From Coprinellus micaceus (lineage: Eukaryota > Basidiomycota > Agaricomycetes > Agaricales > Psathyrellaceae): a stretch of DNA of 64,000 nt. Below, in pieces: positions 55,990 to 64,000 of this stretch. The notes under the pieces are model-generated. The model ran no database searches. It was not told where the DNA came from and saw only the letters and a program-made list of their open reading frames with translations. The stretch lies in contig OX596340.1 in assembly GCA_951394405.1 (NCBI GenBank), positions 1,178,001-1,242,000 on the forward strand. The letters run 5' to 3'. The first letter of the stretch is position 1. Each line of letters starts with the position of its first letter. Position numbers and translations under genes: made by a program.

Positions 55990-58336
55990 ATGGCGACACT
56001 AACCCAGTCGGCGGCGCTGCGTTTGCCAGGGCCCTCCTGGGACGAGGAGGTGGTGCCTGCGCTCAGAAAACGTACGTTTGGCAAGCTGCTGCTGCGTGCA
56101 AGTGTCCATTTGACGCGACATTCGCCCCTTAATAGGCCTTGAGAGTGAGAGCCGAACACTTTCAAAACGAATGTCCGCCATCTCGCTTTCCGGTGACGAA
56201 GTTGTGGTGGGAGGGACGTACACTGTGTACAGTGGGGGGAACGCGACGATGCCAACGCAGACCGCCTACACCAGCAGCAAGTATCGTATGAATGGAAGCG
56301 ACTATTTCGACACGGAATACGCTTCTCGCTCGGCGACGGCCTCCGCCAATCCTAGCAAGCACCCTAATACGGCAAACCGGCCGACTACGACCACTACTAC
56401 GAATGGGTCACCACGCTCCAGAACTTACTCCCAGCCAGATGGTGTCAAAATGAACCTGAAAGCCAACGGCTCAGTATCGTCGCAGGCCAAACCCACACGC
56501 ATACCCCAGCCATCGAAAACATATGCGGCCTACAGTAATGGAAACACGCCCGTCGTACCACAATCGAACGGATTCGCTTCCAGCTCGCCGCCGCCCGAAA
56601 ACTATAGCTTTCCATCGACTTCGACGAGCAAGTACGACCGATCAGTTACAGGACTCATGAACGAATCACCACCCTTCCCCCCGTCATCATCATCAGCGTC
56701 TTCCATGAACCATGACCATGAAGTCGGCTTCATGGACGCGGCACCCTCGAGGCAGTCGATGGAGTCGGAGGAGCAGCCCTTCGAGCACTGGTACCGCGGG
56801 GAGGTGTCGCGGAATGGGGGCGTGGGGGAGCTGCGGGTGGGGAGGAGACAGGAGATGCTGGATATCGCGAATTACGGCCATATGATTCGGAATCAAGAGC
56901 TGAAAGCGAAACAAGAGCGGAGTGCCGTGCTGCATCAGGCTTCGGGGCGAGGGCGGAATAGGAAGAGGGCGGGGAGCATTGGCGGGTTGACGGACAGGGA
57001 GAGGGTGCGAGAGAGCGTGTATTTCGACGAGGTTGGGATGCAGGCGGTGAGCCGAGTATTGGACGAACACCCCCTGACGGATTTGGAAGACGAGGGCGGG
57101 CAGTCAGACGTCGCGTCACTATCATCTTTCCATAGGGTTGCGCACAACTACATCGCAGGAGTTGGCGACATTTCAACAACGACTCTCGTGACGCCTGCAC
57201 AGGAAGAAGACCTCGTTACGCCTAGAATGCCCTCAGAAGACCGAAGTACAACCCCAACGCAATTGTCGAATTCACAACGCGGCCAATACCCCCCAACTCG
57301 AATACCTGGGAGGGCCCGCAAGTCCTCCGAACACCGATCAACAACACCCACTCACGCACGCGCCAGCCTTAACAACTCCACCTCATCAACGTCGACGGCT
57401 AAACTCGCTACTCCTCCAGTAATGGGTGCGTCGGGCTCACGGTCAGTTTCTGGCCAATCAGTCGCCTCTGCGGGTCAGTCTGGGCTCAGGAAGGGACAGT
57501 CGCCCCCAACTCCAAATCCGCCATCAAAGAAGAGGGTTCCGGTCAAGTCTTTGAAGGGGAAGCAGACCCCCGTGCGGCTGCCGCAGAATGAGAAGAGGGA
57601 AAGCGTTGGGCAGTACCCGGCTGTGGCCAACGAAGGGGACTTGTCGAACGCCATCCCGACATGGACGCAGCCGATACCCCGGTCGGGCAATTGGGACGAG
57701 GTGCGTGCTCACATCTTGCGTCATAAATAGGTTCTCACACCAACTTTCTATGCTAGGTTGTCCTGCCTGTTGTTGCACGAAGTAAAGGGCTGAAGGGGCA
57801 TTACCAGACTGCAAACGGAAGATCAGAGCCTAGAAAACCAGTCGACGACCGGCCCGAGCCTGTAAGTTGTTTCCGTTTCCCGTTTGGTAGCTCATGCGCA
57901 GCACATCCTGACAACCATTCACCACCCTTAGGCGCCTGGTACCTTTGGCATCAGGGACTGGAAGCAACGTCCGCCCCAGACAGGCGACGAATTCATTCCG
58001 CTGGAAGAATTTGGGCAACTGGACAACCAGAACATTGCGGAAGACGAACGCCGACCGCGATGCGACGACGAGGAGCCCGACCAGCCGCACCGAGAACATT
58101 GGCCTCCCAACGACGCGTACAGCAAGCACGACCAGACGGTATTACCCGTGCATGGAGACCCGCCGCCTTCTCCGCCACCGTTCGCGCACTACCTTCCGGA
58201 TGGCCACAGGCACAAGCCTGAGGTGGACCTCGGTGCAGCTCAGAACGGTGTGGTTGTGGTTGAGGATGGGAGGCGGCGGAACGAGAGGAGGGAGGAAGAA
58301 GAGGGTGCAGGGTGTTGTAAGTGTGAGATTATGTGA
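55990..58336 (+). CDS. Large disordered protein with C-terminal CaaX box, likely membrane- or cortex-associated
   Basis: Four exons (55990-56071, 56136-57700, 57757-57861, 57932-58336), 718 codons. Mostly Ser/Thr/Pro-rich disorder with one conserved-looking block, FEHWYRGEVSRNGGVGELRVGRRQEMLDIANYGH, about a third of the way in. A second block near the end is GTFGIRDWKQRPPQTGDEFIPLEEFGQLDNQN. The C-terminus reads GAGCCKCEIM: CEIM is a CaaX box whose Met favours farnesylation, and the adjacent CC/C could be palmitoylated, so the protein is probably lipid-anchored. I recall similar proteins in other fungi only as hypothetical. Repeated STTPTQ/STTPTH sites look like phosphorylation targets. A role at the cell cortex is inference. 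Confidence 0.85.
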
Positions 58337-59380
58337 TCTCACTCGCCAGTCACCCTTCAACCCTATTCTCGATCGAATCCTTCCACGGTCTTCAAACCCT
58401 TCACGACTTTTCACTTGCTTTCCTGTTTGCTTTCGTGGGCCTCATTGCGCGCCCTCTGCGGCGCGGTATTCTATTTTCGACATCCGTGCTCAGTTTCATG
58501 GCCCCCTATGTTACCTTTTCTCTGTACTGTATTTGTATCGGCGAGCTTCTAGTACTTAATCTTCTCCTTCCCCCCTCTCCTCTTTTGCCTCGCAGGTTTT
58601 CTGGTTTTATTTCTTTTCATTGCTAACCCCGGGCCAACATTCGGATTACCCCCCTCTCCACGAGGTCATTCCCACTTTCATCCCAATGCTTTCATATTCA
58701 CTGGAATACATGGACTCTACCCACCACCTACCCTACCCCACCCTACCCCTTCACCCTTCTTCATGCCGCGCCGCGTTATTAAAACCTGACCCCATCCACT
58801 CCCTTGCCCTTCGTTCCTCTACCCCAGCCCCCTCTCCTCTATTGCCTCTCGCCAGCCGTTCGCTTCGTACACCCATTCGCTCCTACCAACTTGACTGCCT
58901 GTCCTTACTATGTCCTACGGTTCATTATTATCCCCTACCTCCTACTACTAGTACCCTAGCTTCCAGGTCCCTCTGTAAACCCCCTTCGCCCGCATACCCT
59001 ATGTTCGTGATTCCCTCTCAGTGCGTAGTACTGCTTTCTGAATCGACCCCGTTGCCTGCTCAACAAGACCTGATAGCTTCTATTTTTTCAAAAGTGTGAA
59101 CCCTTTCTGTGGGGTGTACGGATCACTTGAGAGCACACTCGTCTACTGCTCACCAAATGAAACACTATATGCGGGCCGCCCACGAGCGTCCCAAGGCGCC
59201 CTGAGTCCATGACTCGGACTTGCTGTGGATACGGTATTTTCGTGGCGTGGTGCTCATCACCGCTTAGCGATCTCCCGGGCGCTTAACGGAGAATTAAGCG
59301 CCCGATGCATTCCTCACTGCAAGTGCTTCGAAATCAGTGCTCCACGGCTCGCACGATCGTATCTTCGTTTATAAAAAGCA
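58337..59380. other. Gene-free, pyrimidine-rich interval with a hairpin repeat
   Basis: Long C/T-rich stretches (58640-59000) give spurious open frames. It contains the CCGCTTAG...GGGCGCTTAA hairpin at 59260-59303. CCCTACCCC-type runs near 58735 are not telomeric. Confidence 0.4.
59277..59303. repeat. Perfect hairpin of the GGGCGCTTA repeat
   Basis: GGGCGCTTAA at 59277-59286 and TTAAGCGCCC at 59294-59303 form a 10-bp perfect stem with a 7-base loop (CGGAGAA). The same core word occurs elsewhere in the window. Confidence 0.75.
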
Positions 59381-59892
59381 TTATATTCTCACCACCCACT
59401 GTGTTACCATTTCCATCCTCCAAAAAGCATTTACATACCCCACACCCACACACTCCTTCACCTTCTCTTCATCAGGGGCCCCCGGGCCTGGCCCTCTCAA
59501 AGGGACGCTTAGCATGCGACGCCGTCGACGTGCCAAGTGCCGCCAGAGGGAATCCAGGAACATGTCCAATACATCAAATACATATTTACCGAAGGCTGGT
59601 GCAAGGTCAGGGTGATTCAGAAAGAAGTGTGTACAGCGAGAGGTTTCGGAGGCAGCGTTCAATAGAGAAGGACGGAAAGATACGTGAAACGTCGGCGTAG
59701 AACTCTTGCCTTCGAGTTCCGATATCGGGGATGCCTGCATCTCCTGGACATATGAGTTTTTGGGCGGCTTGATGAGCCTCACACGGACGGGCTCATTGGC
59801 CGTGGAAGGACGACAATGTCTCGCTCCTCATGGAGACCTGCGAGAGGTAGGGCAGAGCGAAATGTCACCCGAGACAACGCCTTTTCTCCCAT
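59381..59892 (-). CDS. Possible small gene, unidentified
   Basis: From an ATG at 59892 a frame reads MGEKALSRVTFRSALPLAG, LHEERDIVVLPRPMSPS. A GTGTGAGG donor and a TGTCCAG acceptor 41 bases later lead to EMQASPISELEGKSSTPTFH and then a frame with LAPAFGKYVFDVLDMFLDSLW and a five-Arg run, ending at 59381. A further intron (GTATCT donor after TFH) is possible. The sequence looks protein-like but I do not recognise it, and the intron would be unusually short. It may be a genuine small gene 3' of epoxide hydrolase 2's stop, or noise. Confidence 0.3.
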
Positions 59893-60036
59893 GGTAAGCA
59901 CCCAAGGCTTTCTTTGTCTAGTTTAAGGAGACTAGTCCGTGAAAAAGACGAGACCCGACGGAAGAACCGATTCGCTCCAACAAATTGCATTCCCGCAACG
60001 CCAGATTACATAACGTGGTGGTGTGTGCACTACTGC

Positions 60037-61601
60037 CTACTCGTACCCCGTCTTCCCAGGGACAACTCCATATGCACGCGATCCCTTTCCAAACATATTT
60101 CGTAGATCACCCACCAACAGCTCAGGCACCTCATGAGCCGCAAAGTGACCGCCCTTCTCCTGCTCCGACTCAAACACCAAGCTTGGAACCCACAGCCAGC
60201 TATGTAGTAGAAGCGTGTCAATTAGCGTCCGGGGTTGTGACAGCACAAAAGTGAGGTGGGCAGGAACTTGCCTGCGAGGGAGTTGACTGATTTCCTTTGG
60301 GAAATAGGAGTAGCCTGTTGGGATGCCAGTATCGACTGTAGAGCTGAAAGCCTTTGGGCTAGCTTTCATGGCTTCGTAATAGATACGAGCTGAAGCGGTG
60401 GGGCCGGCCTTGGAGAACCAATAGATTGAGATCCACGTCAAGACTAACAAAGCATCATCAGCATAAGTCTCTTCTCCGTGGCCAGCGTTTGGCGCGGTCT
60501 GACGACACTAACCTTCGTCGTCTGTCCACTTGTACCCATCCGTACCCGTGGCCAATTTCTCATAAATCCACGCCAACAGCCCGACAGGCGAATCCGCCAA
60601 ACTATACCCAATGGTCTGCGGTACAGTGGCCTGTTCTTTGAAGTACCCGGTCCCTTTCTCGAGGAACCGTTTTGAACGCGCTAATCCAGCGTTCTCTTTC
60701 GCTGTATGTCCAAAGATAAAATGCGATAGAAGCAAGAAGGGCCGCTTGAGTGAAGGTAGTTCGCCTCTACACGGAGGAGTTAATGTCATTTAAGCACACG
60801 GAAGGTCGTGGGCAGGCGTACGTACAGAGGAAAGTTTGTGTGCCAAGCTTTAACATGCTTTTTCCCGTGAAGGAGCGCATTTTCTCGAGTGATCACAGAG
60901 CCCCAATCGCCTCCTTGGGTGACTGCCAAAGCGCGTATCAAATTTGAAATATTCTGAGAGTTCTAGTAGTTGACGGGGAGCACATACCATATTCGCCGTA
61001 CCCGAGAGACAGCATGAGCTTATTGCACACTTCCGCATATTGTGGGAGTGCGAACCCCTTTTGCTTAGGACCGTCCGAAAATCCAAACCCAGGCAGGCTG
61101 AGCGCGACGACGTGGAAGCTTGGGTGGTCTGGGGACGCCTCAACGAGCAATGGGAGGATCTTACGCACTTCCAAGAAGTTTCCGGGCCCTAGTAGGGAGA
61201 TGGTGTCAGTACCAGACTTGTACCGTGCTGTCTCGCCCCCAGTAGGATCAGAGACGACATCACTCACATCCATGGACGAAAAGCAACGGGATAGCATCGA
61301 CCACCTCGCTCTTCTGGTGCACATAGTGTATGTCCAAGGTTCCAAAGCCTTCGACCTTGATACCCTTCGTAAACTGGGGCAACTCCTGATTCAATTTGGC
61401 CTCCTCTCCGCGCCATTTATCGGAGATATAGACGTCCTTCCAGTATTTCGTGAGCCGTTCCATTTCGGCCAGCGGTACGCCATAGTCCCACTCAGAGTCC
61501 TCTAACTCGTCGGGAAACCGGTGAAGCTCGAGTTTGCGCTTCAAAAGGTCGAGGTCGCTATCTGGGATGGCGATCTTGAAAGGGGTTCCCTGGTCGGACA
61601 T
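60037..61601 (-). CDS. Epoxide hydrolase, microsomal type with EHN domain, copy 2
   Basis: Same order as the copy at 47.9-49.3 kb. EHN domain: [68 protein letters not shown]. Then the oxyanion strand [40 protein letters not shown], the nucleophile Asp in [21 protein letters not shown], cap-domain [13 protein letters not shown] and TGYSYFPKE, catalytic His in [10 protein letters not shown], ending [18 protein letters not shown]. About six introns at similar positions to copy 1, with one extra in front of the GDWG motif. The two copies are clearly paralogs. Intact by inspection. Confidence 0.92.
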
Positions 61602-62001
61602 GGTGGTTCAGAGGACAGAGAGCGTTGGGGAGAGGATGATGAAAGACACTCTCGATCGGACTTTATATCCATCGGAAGCAGAACTAGTGACCGCGCGTTA
61701 CCTGTTGATGTGGCTTCGGACTGGCATGGGACATGCGAAGTCCAAGCCACCGCCCAAAAGAAGCTACGGCCGCGCTCTGTCAAAGTGTAGGGGCAAGGCC
61801 GGTTCAGAGGGCCAAGCCAACCTTGTTAGGGTGCTCGCGGGTAGGATGCGTCAGAGTCTTTATAACAAACCGAGAGCCGATGACCGAAGTGCGATGGAGC
61901 CCCAGGAAGTGTCAAAGCCCCTTCTTGTGCTGAGTGAGCCTCGGCTATATGGTACGCCGGTGCCGTGAGGAAGATATCAGCAACTCTACTAGTTTTGATT
62001 A

Positions 62002-64000
62002 TCAACGAGGACATGGAGACGAGACACGGTACTCCAGCCTGTCCGTCAACGCACTGTCGCCAGTCAGCCTGACAGCATCTGTTGCGAACTTGACCTCGAC
62101 AGTATATGTCCCAACCGCGTCGACCCGGTCAAGGATCGCTGTCGTCATATTGGTGTACTTCTCCAGCTGATCACCGTTCTTCTTCCAAATTATTGTATAG
62201 CTTTCATTTAACTCCTTCTCGAGCTTGGACGCGTGGTGATCAACGGCGTTTGGACGGCCTTGACGTAGGTGCGCGAGAGGCACCAGGTTGAGAGCAAGGG
62301 TAGTGTCATTCTCGAGAGTGCAGCGTTGAGATACGCCCTCGATAAGGTGGACGCGCTTGAGTAGGCTGAGCCATAGGCTCTCCAGGCAGGCTTTGCAGAA
62401 GTCAGGCTTTGTTACGGCGCGCATAAGGCAGTCTTGGTTGGTCGGGCGATAGCTGGTCTCATTGTCCATCGAGAAGCTGTCCCAGGCATTAGAGTTGAAC
62501 TTTAGCTATCTGTCACGAGTGAAGGACTTACGTGGGATACAAGCTATAGTGCCCTGCAGTGCTGTTGAATCTAGGATCAAAAGCACGGTCACTGTTAGGT
62601 GCACCCCCAGAAAATCAGTGGCTCAAACCACCTACTCTGACTCATCCCCGAATTCCAACACCTCAACGCTACATAGTTGGGCCGTGCCCTCCAACGTTGG
62701 GTCAACCAACGTGAACCTGAGCTCATGTACTCCAAGTTTCAGTCTACCTTCGCGATCAATGTCATAATGCCATCGATCCAGGCCGACTCTCCGCTCGGGT
62801 GCCCAACCCAAGTCTTCTCCATCTAAGCTGACTGTGAAACTCGACTTGCTGGGTACCCCGGACAACGAGAACTTCACCAAGTACCTGGAATAATTTCCAG
62901 ATGAGCTGAATTCGGCAGTCCACGATGAGGATGTATTGAGCATTGTCCACGCGTAGCTCTGGAAGGGCATAATGGACCGCTCGACTCGAGGTGTATGCGA
63001 AGATGACAACCATCGTTTCCAAGGGACGTCCGAGGGTTCGAGCGCGGCATTGGCGCCGCAGTACGCGAGGCCTCCATCGTACTCCTCGCCGACTCCAACG
63101 ATAGAGTGCCCTAGCTCGTGTCGTAAGACCAGAGGTCCGTTTAGATAGGACGATGTTACAGTTCTATGAGTAACCAATGTTTGAGTCGAACACGGTTTCA
63201 AGGATAAAAGTCAGCTTAACTCACGTAAACTCTCCACCTACACCTATTCCGTAGCACAGAGTAGATAAAAGCGTTTGTCGGCTATAGCGGTTCACGTTGC
63301 TCACCTCCATAGAACGGATCATTGGCTAAGGATGCATGAAGATCGTCATCAATATACGGCAAGGCGGGTGGATTGAACCAATGACGTACCGAGTAGGATG
63401 GGATAATCGCACTGCGAGCCCATCGACACACATGCCGCCCTGGCGACCTCAGGTTTGCTATAATAAACAGCTCTGAGCTCAGTCCCCGGCCGGTATAGAC
63501 CGTAGACGGTACTGAATGATTAATGAAATAATTAGCAGGGCAAAGGGTGATTGGACCGGGGATTCTGCGTACTCTTTGGGGACGCCCCCGGTTCCGATTC
63601 CGCTCTTCAAAGCAGGGGCATATAAGCAAGGCTGCTGCGCGATCTCCAAAACAAACGGACCTCGTTGCTTGGGGTGAACGCACCCCAGAAGTTGAGAAGT
63701 GGCTTCACGGTGTGGAAGGTCTGGTTTCCAGACACATCTTCTGCAAGGCGCGTCGCGTCTTCGATGAATTTGGTGCGTTCCGAAACGAGGTCTACCATTG
63801 TGTCCAGTCACTCTGCCAAACGAGGTAGCGCCGGAACTTACACCCATCCGAGAAGAAAACCAAGTCCACTCTGTTATCTGCAGAGCCTGAGACCCCCAAC
63901 GGGATGATCTCTAGAGCTGGGGCTTGAACTTGCGGCAAGAACGGACGCTGGGCTATGGGCGGCCCAAAACGTGGTCAGAGTGCCGTCACTCCATCCAAAG
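62002..64000 (-). CDS. M64-family metallopeptidase, 5' end beyond the window
   Basis: Peptidase family M64 is zinc-dependent and named after a bacterial IgA protease; fungi carry secreted-type members. Assembled minus-strand exons give NRVDLVFFSDGYLVSERTKFIEDA, PLLNFWGAFTPSNE, GIGTGGVPKE, LANDPFYGGE, then the zinc site VLRHELGHSIVGVGEEYDGG (HExxH with the following EEYD) and NAALEPSDVPWKRW. The C-terminal part runs through LGVHELRFTLVDP, CSVEVLEFGDESEFN, HYSLYPTFSMDNETSYRPTNQDCLMRAV, FCKACLESLWLSLLKRV to a stop at 62002. Short introns separate these. The N-terminus, with the expected signal peptide, lies past position 64000. Several Cys and N-glycosylation sites fit secretion. Confidence 0.88.

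Noticed and set aside
58730..58760. CCCTACCCC runs, telomere-like at first sight
   Set aside because: Not the fungal CCCTAA repeat; the surrounding region is simply C/T-rich.

Overview
The window looks like nuclear DNA of a filamentous Agaricomycete (mushroom-forming basidiomycete). Genes are dense and heavily spliced. Where exon joins can be checked against a conserved protein, introns are about 50-65 nt with GT..AG borders. The gene content fits: three F-box paralogs with the agaric-type LPxEILGEIF box, another F-box gene, a MYND gene, a microsomal P450, an M64 metallopeptidase, two microsomal-type epoxide hydrolases, and housekeeping genes with clear fungal orthologs. I saw no rRNA, tRNA, CRISPR or bacterial-type operon.

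Layout, left to right. 0-3.2 kb: HIS1 (-) and DBR1 (+) diverge from a short shared promoter. 3.9-6.8 kb: an RG-rich fungal conserved protein and a multi-pass membrane protein, both +. 8-12.2 kb: an F-box gene and a decaying MYND gene (-). 12.5-13.6 kb: an alpha/beta hydrolase (+). 13.6-17.8 kb: mostly empty, with weak exon-like signals. 17.8-20.8 kb: ROT1 and the proteasome beta-6 subunit (-). 22.5-24.7 kb: a ten-exon P450 (+). 26.9-30.7 kb: two adjacent disordered, NLS-bearing proteins (+). 30.9-32.6 kb: an aldo-keto reductase with an N-terminal membrane anchor (-). 33.8-36.1 kb: a ubiquitin-conjugating-enzyme-like domain joined to an F-box-like region (+). 36.2-37.9 kb: CDC37 (-). 38.1-43.4 kb: a cluster of three F-box paralogs, the last apparently interrupted at its 3' end by a 1.48-kb element with terminal inverted repeats. 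45.3-47.2 kb: a POL3-like gene that keeps the exonuclease half and lacks the polymerase half (-). 47.9-49.3 kb and 60.0-61.6 kb: two paralogous epoxide hydrolases (-). Between them lie an AT-hook protein, mitofusin FZO1 and a CaaX-ended disordered protein (all +). 62-64 kb: an M64 metallopeptidase (-) running off the right edge.

The housekeeping genes (HIS1, DBR1, ROT1, PRE7, CDC37, FZO1) look intact and unrelated in pathway. The accessory genes cluster by theme. Ubiquitin-type receptors (F-box cluster plus the E2/F-box fusion) sit around CDC37 at 33.8-43.4 kb. Detoxification or secondary-metabolism enzymes (P450, reductase, epoxide hydrolases, hydrolase) are scattered. The leads I rate highest are the E2/F-box fusion, the polymerase-less POL3-like exonuclease with its catalytic motifs intact, the inverted-repeat element that seems to supply the end of an F-box gene, the membrane-anchored reductase, and a dispersed GGGCGCTTA repeat. 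Exon coordinates were derived by hand; where I say they sum to a whole number of codons, I checked that.
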